Source of the DNA: JBFGWM01 sp041588495
GTDB taxonomy: Bacteria > Pseudomonadota > Gammaproteobacteria > Pseudomonadales > JBFGWM01
DNA length: 23,505 nt
Assembly (NCBI GenBank): GCA_041588495.1
Contig: JBFGWM010000017.1
Span: forward strand, 1-23,505
Direction: 5' to 3'
Part shown: positions 1 to 8,963 of the stretch, piece by piece
Layout of the letters: the number at the start of each line of letters is the position of its first letter
Numbering within the stretch: the stretch's first letter is position 1
Program-made: the position numbers and the translations under genes
The notes under the pieces: generated by a model
Databases searched by the model: none
Told to the model about the DNA's origin: nothing
What the model saw: only the letters and a program-made list of their open reading frames with translations

Positions 1-407
1 ACCGCCTCGATCGCGCGGCGCAGGTTGCGCGGGTCATTCATGGCGTCGAACACGCGGAACACGTCAACCCCGTTGACCGCGGCCCGCTCGACAAAGCGGT
101 CAACGACATCGTCGGCGTAGTGACGGTAACCAAGCAGGTTCTGGCCGCGCAGCAACATCTGCTGCGGGGTGTTGGGCATCGCCGCTTTCAGCTTGCGTAT
201 GCGTTCCCAGGGATCCTCGCCGAGAAAACGGATACAGGCGTCGAAGGTGGCGCCGCCCCAGGATTCGAGAGACCAGAAACCGACCTGGTCCAGTTTCGGG
301 GCGATGGGCAGCATGTCCTCGGTGCGCATGCGCGTGGCGAACAGGGACTGGTGCGCGTCACGCAGGACGACGTCGGTGATCCCCAGGGGCTTGCGGGTCT
401 CGGACAT
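1..407 (-). CDS. oadA: Oxaloacetate decarboxylase alpha subunit, N-terminal part (cut by window edge)
   Basis: The reading frame starts at the ATG whose first base is 407 and runs off base 1, giving about 135 residues. It begins MSETRKPLGITDVVLRDAHQ and continues with SLFATRMRTEDMLPIAPKLD, the start of the carboxyltransferase TIM barrel shared by OadA and pyruvate carboxylase subunit B. The D17-A-H-Q-S segment holds the first metal-binding aspartate. A later segment reads DVFRVFDAMNDPRN, also family-typical. In the family this cytoplasmic subunit moves the carboxyl group from oxaloacetate to biotin. The biotin domain should lie outside the window. It follows oadG by 54 bases on the same strand, the usual gamma-alpha order. 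An AAAGGA tract directly abuts the ATG, so the Shine-Dalgarno spacing is unusually short. Pyruvate carboxylase subunit B is the alternative, but the oadG neighbour favours OadA. Confidence 0.93.
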   Translation of the reverse strand, partial: MSETRKPLGITDVVLRDAHQSLFATRMRTEDMLPIAPKLDQVGFWSLESWGGATFDACIRFLGEDPWERIRKLKAAMPNTPQQMLLRGQNLLGYRHYADDVVDRFVERAAVNGVDVFRVFDAMNDPRNLRRAIEA

Positions 408-461
408 TCCTTTACACCCTGCTCGGTGAATTTCGGCGCCGGCCGGTTAACCACGCCATTC

Positions 462-737
462 TCAATCACGCCCCCCGCGCTGGCGATGACGGCGGATCGC
501 GGCCGCGATTGCGGCAACCACGTCGGGGTGCACGCCAGACGTCGCGGGGGCGACGCCCGCGGATTCCGCGGCGGATTCCGCAGTCGGTCCGGCCAGTGCA
601 GCATCCTCGGGAAACAGCGCCACGACGCGCGACATCAGGCGGGTGGCGATCACCAGCACGGTCAGGAAGACGAACACCGTGCCCATGCCGATCAGCATCA
701 GGTCGATGCCTTCCCTGACCAGTTCCTGTTCCGTCAT
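462..737 (-). CDS. oadG: Oxaloacetate decarboxylase gamma subunit
   Basis: This is a 91-residue protein with a short N-terminus, one strong membrane helix at about residues 13-34 (LMLIGMGTVFVFLTVLVIAT), and a hydrophilic Ala/Pro-rich linker. The C-terminal part reads HPDVVAAIAAAIRRHRQ. That layout (single helix, then a soluble tail) is typical of OadG, the small membrane subunit that holds the alpha and beta subunits together in the sodium-pumping decarboxylase. The start is supported by a GAGGATC sequence just upstream of the ATG. It is followed by oadA. The beta subunit would be expected beyond base 1. The membrane helix plus the oadA neighbour make the call; sequence identity alone would be weak because the family is short and divergent. 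Confidence 0.9.
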   Translation of the reverse strand: MTEQELVREGIDLMLIGMGTVFVFLTVLVIATRLMSRVVALFPEDAALAGPTAESAAESAGVAPATSGVHPDVVAAIAAAIRRHRQRGGRD

Positions 738-825
738 GGATCCTCGTCCGGTTCCCGCCAGGGGCGCGCGATCCGCGCCAATTTACCCCGATTGCCGCGC
801 ACCCGGCAACCGCGCGCAAATGCGT

Positions 826-2472
826 TCAGGAGTCGCCCGCGGCAGTATTTGGAGGCTCCACGGCCATTCCCAGTTCGCCGAGCAACCCAGTGAGCATAGT
901 CTGCAATGCCTCCTCGCGGCAGGCCCCGTAGATGCACGCATCCGGCCGCACCAGGATGAAATCGACGGCATGACGACGGAACAGTGCGTGCAGCACACCC
1001 TGCTCATCCACCAGGGTGCGCACGCCGGGCTGGCAACTGCCTGCCTCGCGCGCGCTGCGGCACAGGTTCACGTATACCGTCGACAGGCGTTCCAGCGCCG
1101 GGTAACGCGTAACCGGAACCGAACTCTTGGGATCGCGGTTCACCGCCAGCAGCACGAAACCGCTCCCGATGAACGTATCGAGACGCCCGCGATCGCCGGC
1201 GCCGTCATGCACCTCCACCTGGGGCAGGTAACGGCCGGCGAGGTGCGAGGACTCCAGGTCGAACAGCCCGTTACGATAGGGCACCACCGTGCGCATCGGC
1301 ACCCGGTGCAGGGGCCCGCGCAGCCAGCGCACCAGGTTGAGTACGCGGAACAGCAGCGCCCGCATGCGCGGGTACCAGCTGGAACCCGAGAGCAGCAGGC
1401 GGCCGATACGGTACTCGCGCTGGATCGCCCGGCGCGCCTGGGCGCCACGCTCCTCGGAATAGGTGTCGAGCAGGGCCTGGCTGGCCCCGGCGCGCAGCAC
1501 CAGGCGCAGCTTCCAGCACAGGTTGGCGGCGTCACGCAGGGCCTCGCTGAGCGCCTGTCCGGTCACCGGCGGCAGTTCACAGGCACTGGCGCCGGCGAGC
1601 AGCACCCGGCCCACGCGACGCTGCACCGCGACCCCGACCCGCCGCCGCACGTAGCGCTGGCCGAGAATGTCCGAACCCGGGGGGCCCTCGTATCGGGCCA
1701 GGATCTCGCGGCCCCGCCAGGGTTGCTCAAGGGTGTCCGGATCATCCTCGCTGCGCACCGGTACCGTGTAGCGCCGCGTACTGTCGGCACCGGGCGTATG
1801 CCGGGCCGGCCAGCGGGAATCGAGAATGTATTCCGGAACCCCGGCCTCGGCGCGAAATTCGCGGGCGCGGGTGTCGAGCAGCAGCCAGCCCAGTTCCTCG
1901 ACCCGGGACACCTGCACCCCGAGCTCGGTCCGCACCCGGGATTCACTGCCATCGCAGCCGAGCAGGTAACGCGCGGTGACCCGCCGCTCGCCCTGCGCCC
2001 CGCCCCGTATCGTGCATTCGACGCTGGCGTCCCCGGCACGAAACGCGGTGAGCGCCTGCCCGTAATGAATCTCCACCCCGGCGAGTTCCCCGGCGCGCGC
2101 GCGCAGCGCCTCGCCCAGCCGCTCCGGCGGACAGAAATTGAGCGGCGAGAACCCGGACACGGCCTGCCCGCGGGGCGCCAGCTGCAGGGTCAGAAGGGGT
2201 TGCCGCGCACCGTCCACGAAGCGAATCCGGTCGGCGCTGACGCAGTGCGCCTCGAGGCGGCCGAAGCAGCCGGCCCGCGCGAGGATTCGCATCGCGTGAC
2301 CGTCCACCTGGTCCTCGACCAGGCGCATGCGCCCCGGCGCATCGCCGTCAAACCCGGCCACCCGCAGCCCGGCCTGGCCGAGCAGGACCGTGCACAGCAG
2401 GCCCACCGGGCCGAGGCCGCACACCAGCACATCGTACTCATGGTCCTGCGTCGTCACGCCGGTTCGCCCCAT
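826..2472 (-). CDS. FAD-dependent monooxygenase, PHBH/phenol-hydroxylase-like
   Basis: The protein is 548 residues from the ATG at 2472; a GTG five codons later (2457) is a possible alternative. Residues 14-24 (DVLVCGLGPVG) are the Rossmann GxGxxG fold for FAD. A DG motif follows (YLLGCDGSESRVRTELGV). Near residue 295 is the segment GRVLLAGASACELPPVTGQA, then RDAANLCWKL and DTYSEER, all class A flavoprotein hydroxylase landmarks. The last 120 residues match the layout of the thioredoxin-like C-terminal domain of phenol hydroxylase and MhpA-type enzymes, ending in a LVRPDACIYG segment. Such enzymes hydroxylate aromatic or polyketide rings with NAD(P)H and oxygen. Odd point: the aspartate of the GD motif (normally AGDAAH) is alanine here (A295). 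The substrate cannot be read from sequence. oadG follows 88 bases downstream; a functional link is not evident. Confidence 0.85.
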   Translation of the reverse strand: MGRTGVTTQDHEYDVLVCGLGPVGLLCTVLLGQAGLRVAGFDGDAPGRMRLVEDQVDGHAMRILARAGCFGRLEAHCVSADRIRFVDGARQPLLTLQLAPRGQAVSGFSPLNFCPPERLGEALRARAGELAGVEIHYGQALTAFRAGDASVECTIRGGAQGERRVTARYLLGCDGSESRVRTELGVQVSRVEELGWLLLDTRAREFRAEAGVPEYILDSRWPARHTPGADSTRRYTVPVRSEDDPDTLEQPWRGREILARYEGPPGSDILGQRYVRRRVGVAVQRRVGRVLLAGASACELPPVTGQALSEALRDAANLCWKLRLVLRAGASQALLDTYSEERGAQARRAIQREYRIGRLLLSGSSWYPRMRALLFRVLNLVRWLRGPLHRVPMRTVVPYRNGLFDLESSHLAGRYLPQVEVHDGAGDRGRLDTFIGSGFVLLAVNRDPKSSVPVTRYPALERLSTVYVNLCRSAREAGSCQPGVRTLVDEQGVLHALFRRHAVDFILVRPDACIYGACREEALQTMLTGLLGELGMAVEPPNTAAGDS

Positions 2473-2607
2473 GCCCTGCCACAAGCAAAGACTAGCCCGA
2501 TTCGCGGGGCCCGGTTGCCGCGGAACTCGCGGAACCGCCGGCCTGTGCTTAAATTCATGGACTGAACGGCGCACGTCGCCCTGTCCCATGCTCGCGGTGA
2601 ATCGACC

Positions 2608-4005
2608 ATGAAGAAACTCAATCCCACGGATCTCGGCTTCCTGCTATTCGAATCACGGCAGACGCCGATGCACGTCGCCGGCCTGCACATCTACTCCCTG
2701 CCGCCCCGGGCGCCGGAAGATTTCCTGCAGCAGCTGATCCAGGATTTCCGTCACGTCGACGAGTTCCAGGCACCGTTCAATCGCGTACTGCGCTACCCGC
2801 GGCTGAAAGCCGGGATTCCGGGCTGGGTGGAGGACAACCAGTTCGACCTCGACTACCACCTGCGGCACTCCGCGCTGCCGCGGCCGGGCGGCCTCAAGGA
2901 GCTGATGATCCTGGTGTCGCGCCTGCACAGCACGCTGCTGGACCGCAATCGCCCGATGTGGGAAATGCACTTCATCGAGGGGCTGGAGGGCAACCGCTTC
3001 GCGGTCTACTTCAAGATGCATCACTCCCTGATCGACGGCGTCGGCGGCATGCGCCTGATGGAGTCCTGTCTTTCCACGCAGCGTAACAAGAAACTGCCCC
3101 CTCCCTGGGCCGCCCGTGCGGGCGGACAGCGCAAGCGCAAGCCCGTCCCGCAATTGTCGGAACTCCTGCGCAGCGTGGTGGACACCGCCATGCACCAGGC
3201 CAAGACCATCCCCCAGATCACCCGCGCCTATGCGCGCCTCGCGCGCGAGGCGGTGAAGCACGAGACCGCCCTCGGCGTGCCCTACCTCGCGCCGCGCTCG
3301 GTGCTCAACGTGCCGATCACCGGGCAGCGCCGCTTCACCGTGAAATCGTTCAAGCTGCAGCGGGTGAGGAAGCTGGCCACGGATCTCGGCGCGACCATCA
3401 ACGATGTGGTCATGGCCCTGTGTTCGGCGGCGGTGCGGACCTACCTCGTGGAGCACGACGCGCTGCCGGACAAGCCCCTGATCGCCGACGTCCCGGTCTC
3501 CGTGCGCCCCTCGGACGGCGGCAGTTCGGGGAATGCCATCAGCTTCATCCTCGCCAACATGGCCACCGAGATCGAGGATCCCGAAGAGCGCCTGAAAGTG
3601 GTGAAGGCATCGATGTCCGAAGGTAAGAAACTCCTGCAGGACATGACCCGGGAGGCCATCAACAACTACACCATGATCGGCATGATGCCCTTCACCGCCG
3701 GTCAGGCCGCCGGTTTCTCCTTCAAGCGCAGGCCGATGTTCAACATCGTGATCTCCAACGTGCCGGGACCGAAGAAGCACCTTTACATGAACGGCGCCCG
3801 CCTGGAGGACATCTACCCGGTGTCCCTGCTGTTCCACGGGCAGGCGCTCAATATCACGGTCACCAGCTACGTGCAGAGCCTGGACTTCGGCCTGATCGGC
3901 TGTCGCGACGCCCTGCCCGGCATTGCCCGGGTCGCGGATTACCTCGAGGACGCCATGGCGGAACTGGAAAAACTTGCGCGGAAAAAGAAGCGGAGCAGGT
4001 CCTGA
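2608..4005 (+). CDS. Wax ester synthase / acyl-CoA:diacylglycerol acyltransferase (WS/DGAT)
   Basis: This 465-residue protein has the normal length for bacterial WS/DGAT enzymes, which esterify fatty alcohols or diacylglycerol with acyl-CoA at the membrane or lipid-droplet surface. The catalytic HHxxxDG motif is present as HHSLIDG at residues 138-144, preceded by the family segment PMWEMHFIEGLEGNRFAVYF. The C-terminal half has FNIVISNVPGPKKHLYMNGA at residues 378-397, with the conserved NVPGP. The N-terminus (LNPTDLGFLLFESRQTPMHV) is also typical. The active-site residues are intact, so it should be active. The ATG at 2608 fits homologue N-termini although the ribosome site is weak. It is divergent from the monooxygenase gene and is followed 115 bases later by a LuxR-type regulator on the same strand. 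Whether it makes wax esters or triacylglycerol in vivo cannot be told. Confidence 0.95.
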   Translation: MKKLNPTDLGFLLFESRQTPMHVAGLHIYSLPPRAPEDFLQQLIQDFRHVDEFQAPFNRVLRYPRLKAGIPGWVEDNQFDLDYHLRHSALPRPGGLKELMILVSRLHSTLLDRNRPMWEMHFIEGLEGNRFAVYFKMHHSLIDGVGGMRLMESCLSTQRNKKLPPPWAARAGGQRKRKPVPQLSELLRSVVDTAMHQAKTIPQITRAYARLAREAVKHETALGVPYLAPRSVLNVPITGQRRFTVKSFKLQRVRKLATDLGATINDVVMALCSAAVRTYLVEHDALPDKPLIADVPVSVRPSDGGSSGNAISFILANMATEIEDPEERLKVVKASMSEGKKLLQDMTREAINNYTMIGMMPFTAGQAAGFSFKRRPMFNIVISNVPGPKKHLYMNGARLEDIYPVSLLFHGQALNITVTSYVQSLDFGLIGCRDALPGIARVADYLEDAMAELEKLARKKKRSRS

Positions 4006-4120
4006 TCCTGACGCCCGCACGGCCACCGCACGGCCCTGCGGCCGGCACATTGAGATCGCCGGCCGGAACCGCTAACTTGAGCGTCGACGCAAGAACGCCG
4101 GGAGCGGGCCTGTCCTGACC

Positions 4121-5092
4121 ATGCTGGTTCTTCACCCGTTTATCGCCAACCTGTACCTCTCGGCGCCCAGCCAGGACGCCTCCGGCTTTCGCGACTGGGC
4201 CCTCGACGAGGTCCGCCACCTGATCCCCTTCGACGCCGCACTGTGGGGCAAGGGCAGTGCGGTCAGCCGCACGTTCCACACCGTGACCCTGACCGGACTG
4301 GACACCACCTACCCCCGGGAACTGGAAAAGACAGCATCCTTCAACCCGATGATGCCCGCACTGCAGGAGTCCCCCGGAGCCGCGGTCGACATGGCCGACC
4401 TCATCGACGACCGCGAGTTCCACGCCTCCAAAATCTACAAGAAGTGCTTTCGCAAGCACGGCGTGGAACGCATCCTGAGTTGCAGCCACGTGGATTCCCG
4501 CAGCGGCCTGTTTTCGCTGGTCAGCCTGTACCGTTTCGACTCCGACGCCCGTTTCACCGACGAGGAGAAAGCCGCCTGGTCGCCGATGACCTCTCACCTG
4601 TCGAAAGCCGCGACCCACGCCTTTTTCCTGCACCTGACCCGCCCCGCGCCGGAAGCCCCCGCAGTCAGCGCGGCCGTCTGCGACCGGCACGGCATGTTCC
4701 ACGAGGTGGAACCGCGCTTCCTCGACCTCCTCGACCAGCACTTCCCGGATCGCGAGTACGGCACCCTGCCCTTCGAGCTGCCCCGCAAGCCGGACACCTT
4801 CACCATCGGGGAACTGGCGGTGGAGACCACCGAGCTGACCGACCTGGTGCTGGTGCGCATCCGCAACCTGAGTCCCATCGACCAGCTGACCCGGCGTGAA
4901 CGCCAGGTCGTCGAGAACGTCTGCCAGGGTCTCTCCCACAAGGAGATCGGCCGCCTGCTCGGGCTGGCGCCGACCACGGTTTCCAGCCACCTGTACCGGG
5001 CCTACGACAAGCTCGGAGTGTCCAGCCGCTCGGCGCTGGCCCGCCTGGTGCGGGGCCGCCCCTCCGCTGACAGCAGCGACGCGGAAGACTGA
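4121..5092 (+). CDS. LuxR-type transcriptional regulator (solo, no synthase nearby)
   Basis: The 323-residue protein ends in a clear LuxR/FixJ helix-turn-helix starting near residue 256: LTRRERQVVENVCQGLSHKE, then IGRLLGLAPTTVSSHLYRAY and DKLGVSSRSALARL. The first ~200 residues (about 10-185) look like a mixed alpha/beta sensory domain of the GAF/PAS kind, with no receiver aspartate and no recognisable acyl-homoserine-lactone pocket signature. A short acidic tail follows the HTH. It lies 115 bases after the WS/DGAT gene on the same strand, so it may regulate lipid synthesis, but that is inference from position. No LuxI-type gene is in the window. The ATG at 4121 has only a weak ribosome site. 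Confidence 0.88.
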   Translation: MLVLHPFIANLYLSAPSQDASGFRDWALDEVRHLIPFDAALWGKGSAVSRTFHTVTLTGLDTTYPRELEKTASFNPMMPALQESPGAAVDMADLIDDREFHASKIYKKCFRKHGVERILSCSHVDSRSGLFSLVSLYRFDSDARFTDEEKAAWSPMTSHLSKAATHAFFLHLTRPAPEAPAVSAAVCDRHGMFHEVEPRFLDLLDQHFPDREYGTLPFELPRKPDTFTIGELAVETTELTDLVLVRIRNLSPIDQLTRRERQVVENVCQGLSHKEIGRLLGLAPTTVSSHLYRAYDKLGVSSRSALARLVRGRPSADSSDAED

Positions 5093-5213
5093 TTCCGGCC
5101 CGGCCGGGGGAGCCCGTCCTGACCGGACGTTCGTTCCACACGGCTGGATAGTCTCCGGAGCATGGGCCATTATCATCGGGTCGCCTTGAAAAAAGTGTTG
5201 GGTTCCTCCCGCC

Positions 5214-6032
5214 ATGTCCACACCCATGATCCTCATCGCATGTGTCGCGGGCCTCGCGGTCCTGATCACGGTGGGCGTGATCGCCCAACGCATGGAGGTG
5301 GCGAAGGAAGAGCGCGCCCGGCTGATTCGTGACCTCTCGATCCGGGTGCGCAAGTACCGCAGCATGCTGATCGACCTGCCCGAGGGCATCCTGACCCGGG
5401 ACCTCAAGATGTTCCTGGTGCGGATTGCCGCCCGGGACCTGCAGACCCTGGTCAAGCTCGACAAGGACAACGCGGAGTACGTGAAGCGCTTCGAGGAGAT
5501 GAAGGTATTGCTCGCCAACGTCCAGAAGCAGCCAGAGGACGAGGCCGCGGACCTGAACCTGGACGATCCCAACCAGGTTCGCGAGGTGCGGGCCCGGTTG
5601 CGCTTCCTGCAGCAGATGATCCTGGAGATGAGCGCCGCGGGCGAACTCGACGGCGCCTCCGCGAAGCGATTCCAGTCCCGCCTCGAGGAAGTCGACGTGC
5701 AGACCGCCATGCAGTTGCACCTCCAGGAAGCGCGCGCGGCGACGCGGAAACTGCGGCCGTCGGTGGCGGTGTTCCAGATCAAGCAGTGCCGTGAAAAACT
5801 GTCCAGGATCAATGCCAGCGGCCGCTGGAATCCGCAGATCGCGGAACTCGAGGGCTACCTCGCGAACCTGGAGGAACACGGCGCCCTGACCGCCGAGGAA
5901 GGCGTGGAAATCGCGCGCCTGCGCGAGGAGGCCGGCCCTCCGCCCGAGGAACAGCCCAGCGCACTGGCCCAGGGCATGGAGAAACTCGAGGCCGAGGAAG
6001 AGGAATGGAAGAAAAAGGCCGGGTACGACTGA
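5214..6032 (+). CDS. Membrane-anchored coiled-coil protein of unknown function
   Basis: I do not recognise this 272-residue protein. Residues 5-24 (MILIACVAGLAVLITVGVIA) form a single N-terminal membrane segment or uncleaved signal anchor. The rest is highly charged and helical, with long runs suited to coiled coils (about 25-110, 122-185 and 215-268). It has no cysteine cluster, no nucleotide-binding motif, and only one cysteine outside the N-terminal anchor (QCREK). The acidic stretch around residues 104-115 (PEDEAADLNLDD) probably separates two helical blocks. It is convergent with the hybrid kinase at 6040 with only seven bases between them. No convincing ribosome site precedes the ATG, and an ATG four codons later (5226) is possible. 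The codon use and the helical character support a real gene; a structural or scaffold role is only a guess. Confidence 0.8.
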   Translation: MSTPMILIACVAGLAVLITVGVIAQRMEVAKEERARLIRDLSIRVRKYRSMLIDLPEGILTRDLKMFLVRIAARDLQTLVKLDKDNAEYVKRFEEMKVLLANVQKQPEDEAADLNLDDPNQVREVRARLRFLQQMILEMSAAGELDGASAKRFQSRLEEVDVQTAMQLHLQEARAATRKLRPSVAVFQIKQCREKLSRINASGRWNPQIAELEGYLANLEEHGALTAEEGVEIARLREEAGPPPEEQPSALAQGMEKLEAEEEEWKKKAGYD

Positions 6033-6039
6033 CCCCGCG

Positions 6040-8910
6040 TCAACCCGCCTTGGCCTGGCAGCCCTTCGCAACCCACTCGCGCTGCTTTTCCGTCCAGTAA
6101 ACCAGCTTGTTCTTCAGGATGCTGACGTCGATCGGCTTCGGCACGCAATCGTTCATGCCGGCATCCAGCACCTTGTCGAACTCCTCCGGCGAGATGTGCG
6201 CGGTGGATGCGAGTATCGCTGCCGGCACCCGCCCGCTCTCCCGCTCGAAAGCGCGGATCGCGCGGGTGGCCTCGAACCCGTCCATTTCCGGCATCAGGCA
6301 GTCCATCAGCACCAGTTCGTAGGGCTGCGCGGCCCCCCGGTACATGTCGACGGCGATCGCGCCGTTCTCGGCGATATCCGGCTCGACCCCGAGGCGGGAC
6401 AGGTAGCCCTTGATCACCATCACGTTCACCCGGTTGTCCTCGGCGACCAGCACGCGCAGACCGCGGAGTTTCTCGAGTTCGATCTGCTCGGCCTCTTCCG
6501 CGGCGCCGGTGCCGCCGGAACCCACCTCGCTGAACAGGTCGCAAAGCACCTCGCAGAACTGGAATCGCGAAACCGGTCGCGGCGCCGCCTGCACGATCCC
6601 GGCATGGGACATGGCATCGATGTCCGGCCGGCTCTGCAGCCGGGTCATCAGGACGATGCGCGCGTCACGACCGAGTTCCGACATGTGCACATCCTCGGCG
6701 AGCTCGAGTCCGCCCAGGTCGGGGAGTTCCTCGAATATGGCAATCACCCCGTAGGGCCGCGATTCCTCGCGGGCCTGGGCCAGGCGCAGCATCGCATCGC
6801 GCCCGTTGAGCGCGTAGTCACAGACCCCGCCGAGTGCGCGAATCTCGTGGCGCAGGGCCAGGCAGTACTGCTCGAACGGGTCGACGACGAGGATGCTCAT
6901 GGAACCCAGGAGCGCCTCGTGCCGGGCGCGAATCGGGCACATGCAATCGCTGACCCGGAACGGGATGCGGAACCAGAAGTTCGCGCCACGCCCCTCGCTG
7001 GAGTCCACCGCGATCTCGCCGCCCATCAGTTCGCAAAGCTGCCGCGAGATCGCGAGGCCGAGACCGGTGCCGCCGAAATTCCGCGTGGTCGACGTGTCCG
7101 CCTGGCTGAAGCTCTGGAACAACTTGTTCTGCACCGGTTGCGGGATACCGATCCCGGTGTCGATGACCTCGATACGGATCCAGGTCCGTTCGTCGGGCGC
7201 ATAGGGCTCGCTGCGCACGTTGACGGTGATGCCGCCGCTGCGCGTGAACTTGAGCGCGTTACCGACCAGGTTGAGCACGATCTGGCGGATGCGCAGCGGA
7301 TCGCCCCAGATCATCGGCGGCAGGTCCGGCTCCATTTTCAGCAGCAGGTAGAGGTCCTTCTTCTCCGCCTGCAGGACGAAGATCGACAGCGCGTCATCGA
7401 TGGTTTCCTCGAGCTGGAACTCGACCTCCTCGATCTCCATGCGCCCGGCCTCGATCTTGGAAAAATCGAGGACGTCGTTGATGGTCAGCAACAGGGCGGT
7501 CCCGGAGTTGCGGATCACGTCGAGAAACTGCACCTGGCTCGAATCCAGCCGCGAGTCACGCAGCAGTTCGACCATGCCCATGATGCCGTTGAGCGGGGTG
7601 CGGATCTCGTGGCTGATCTTGGCCATGAACTCGCTGCGCGCCTTGTACTCGGCCTGGGTTTCCAGGGCCATCTTCTTCAGCGACACCCGCTCCGCCTGCA
7701 GGCGGCTCATGCGGTGGCCCTGGATGGCGGCGAACAGGAAAACCTGGAGCACGAAACCGAACCGGTAGAGGTAGGCGGGCAGGAACGATTGCGGAACCGC
7801 ATCGGCGACGATGAGGATGTTGGCGGTCACCAGCAGGATGGTGGGCAGGAAGGCGATGAGGAAAATCGCCGCGGGCGAATAGTCATCGCGAAGCCAGCGC
7901 CAGGCTGCCGCCCAGAACAGGTAGACCACCGTCACCAGGGCGAGCGTCAGGGACAGGCGCGCGGCGAACCGCGGATCCCCCACCAGGCAGACCAGCGCCC
8001 CGATACCGAGTGCGATCACCAGCCCGCGATTACAGGCATCCAGCAGGCGGTTGTTCCGGCACTGCATGTAATAGCCCGCGAACAACACCGCGGTGAGTGC
8101 GGCGATACAGATGAAGACGTAGTGGGCGACGGACTGCCAGCGCAGGCTGTCCTGCCACAGGTAGAAACCCAGTCCGTCGAGTGCCGCGGCGACCATGGTG
8201 ATCGAGAACACGTGGACCACGTAGGGCACCAGCATGAACTGCCGGGTGATCGCATAGACCACCAGGGAATACGCCATCAGGCCAAACATCACGCCGTAGA
8301 AGATGCCCAGTACCCACTGGATCCGGTAGGTGGCCTCGAGGAATCCGTCGCGGGAACTCACGAACAGGGGCACGGTCATCGAGGTACGGGTGGCCACGCG
8401 CAGGTAGACCCGCTTGCTCGCGGCGGACTCGATGCGCAGGGGAACCACGTGCTCGTTCACCTGCAGGACCCGCCGCGAAAACTCCTGGGTGTCCCCCAGG
8501 CTCACGTGTTCGAAACGGTCACCGACAGGCATGTAGACGTCGATGCGGTCCAAGATCGGGTAATCGATACTCAACACCACGTCCAGCGCTTCACTTTCGC
8601 CGTTGACCAGGTCGACACGAAACCAGTACGCGTCGTCACTGAGACCGAAACTCAGGGATTCGCTGGTGTTGGGGCGGAACGAGGCCGCGCCAGCCTCGCC
8701 GGCGGCATCGATAATGCTCCACTCGGAACCCTGCTCGCGGAAGAAAAATGCGTGCGGGGCCAGGTTGAGGTGGCGGGTTTCCGCGGTGATCACCACCGGC
8801 CCCGGCGGGACGGCGGCATGGCCAAGCAGAGCAGACAACAGCAGCCCGAGGAAAGCGAGGCCCGTCATCCGGCGCGCGGCTCCTGCCGATATGTGCGCTC
8901 CGGCTCGCAT
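6040..8910 (-). CDS. 7TMR-DISM hybrid sensor histidine kinase
   Basis: This 956-residue protein is an inner-membrane sensor kinase. A signal-like segment (residues 15-33) is followed by a periplasmic 7TMR-DISMED2-type domain (about 40-190) and seven membrane helices (about 195-398). The HisKA domain carries SHEIRTPLNG with H434. The HATPase domain carries NLVGNALKFT (547-556), DTGIGIP and FGGTGLGLA. A first receiver-like domain (about 670-795) lacks the acidic acceptor, with IFEELPDLGG where LMDxxMPxxDG is expected. A second receiver (about 817-940) is complete, with E824-D825, acceptor D870 (LMDCLMPEMDG), T903 and K925. No Hpt domain follows, so the phosphorelay must use a separate protein or the receiver acts as a regulator in cis. 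A start at M15 (8868) would also give a plain signal peptide. It lies 53 bases after the Coq4-motif gene on the same strand. Confidence 0.93.
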   Translation of the reverse strand: MRAGAHISAGAARRMTGLAFLGLLLSALLGHAAVPPGPVVITAETRHLNLAPHAFFFREQGSEWSIIDAAGEAGAASFRPNTSESLSFGLSDDAYWFRVDLVNGESEALDVVLSIDYPILDRIDVYMPVGDRFEHVSLGDTQEFSRRVLQVNEHVVPLRIESAASKRVYLRVATRTSMTVPLFVSSRDGFLEATYRIQWVLGIFYGVMFGLMAYSLVVYAITRQFMLVPYVVHVFSITMVAAALDGLGFYLWQDSLRWQSVAHYVFICIAALTAVLFAGYYMQCRNNRLLDACNRGLVIALGIGALVCLVGDPRFAARLSLTLALVTVVYLFWAAAWRWLRDDYSPAAIFLIAFLPTILLVTANILIVADAVPQSFLPAYLYRFGFVLQVFLFAAIQGHRMSRLQAERVSLKKMALETQAEYKARSEFMAKISHEIRTPLNGIMGMVELLRDSRLDSSQVQFLDVIRNSGTALLLTINDVLDFSKIEAGRMEIEEVEFQLEETIDDALSIFVLQAEKKDLYLLLKMEPDLPPMIWGDPLRIRQIVLNLVGNALKFTRSGGITVNVRSEPYAPDERTWIRIEVIDTGIGIPQPVQNKLFQSFSQADTSTTRNFGGTGLGLAISRQLCELMGGEIAVDSSEGRGANFWFRIPFRVSDCMCPIRARHEALLGSMSILVVDPFEQYCLALRHEIRALGGVCDYALNGRDAMLRLAQAREESRPYGVIAIFEELPDLGGLELAEDVHMSELGRDARIVLMTRLQSRPDIDAMSHAGIVQAAPRPVSRFQFCEVLCDLFSEVGSGGTGAAEEAEQIELEKLRGLRVLVAEDNRVNVMVIKGYLSRLGVEPDIAENGAIAVDMYRGAAQPYELVLMDCLMPEMDGFEATRAIRAFERESGRVPAAILASTAHISPEEFDKVLDAGMNDCVPKPIDVSILKNKLVYWTEKQREWVAKGCQAKAG

Positions 8911-8963
8911 CGTGCGGGTTTTCCTCTTGTCCGTGATCCTTTTATCTTAGCCGGGATAACAGG

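Noticed and set aside
750..780. GC-rich hairpin between the monooxygenase gene and oadG as a terminator
   Set aside because: The stem (GGCGCG/CGCGCC) is short and no T-run follows on the minus strand.
643..2565. A 640-codon open frame on the plus strand opposite the FAD monooxygenase
   Set aside because: No recognisable domain; the minus strand encodes a clear flavoprotein.
5185..5217. A second sigma-32-like promoter (CTTGAAA-N18-CGCCATGT) before the coiled-coil gene
   Set aside because: The spacer is long and the -10 element would overlap the annotated start codon; it would work only if the ATG at 5226 is used.
2653..5812. Long minus-strand frames opposite the WS/DGAT, LuxR-type and coiled-coil genes
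   Set aside because: All are shadows of plus-strand genes with conserved motifs.
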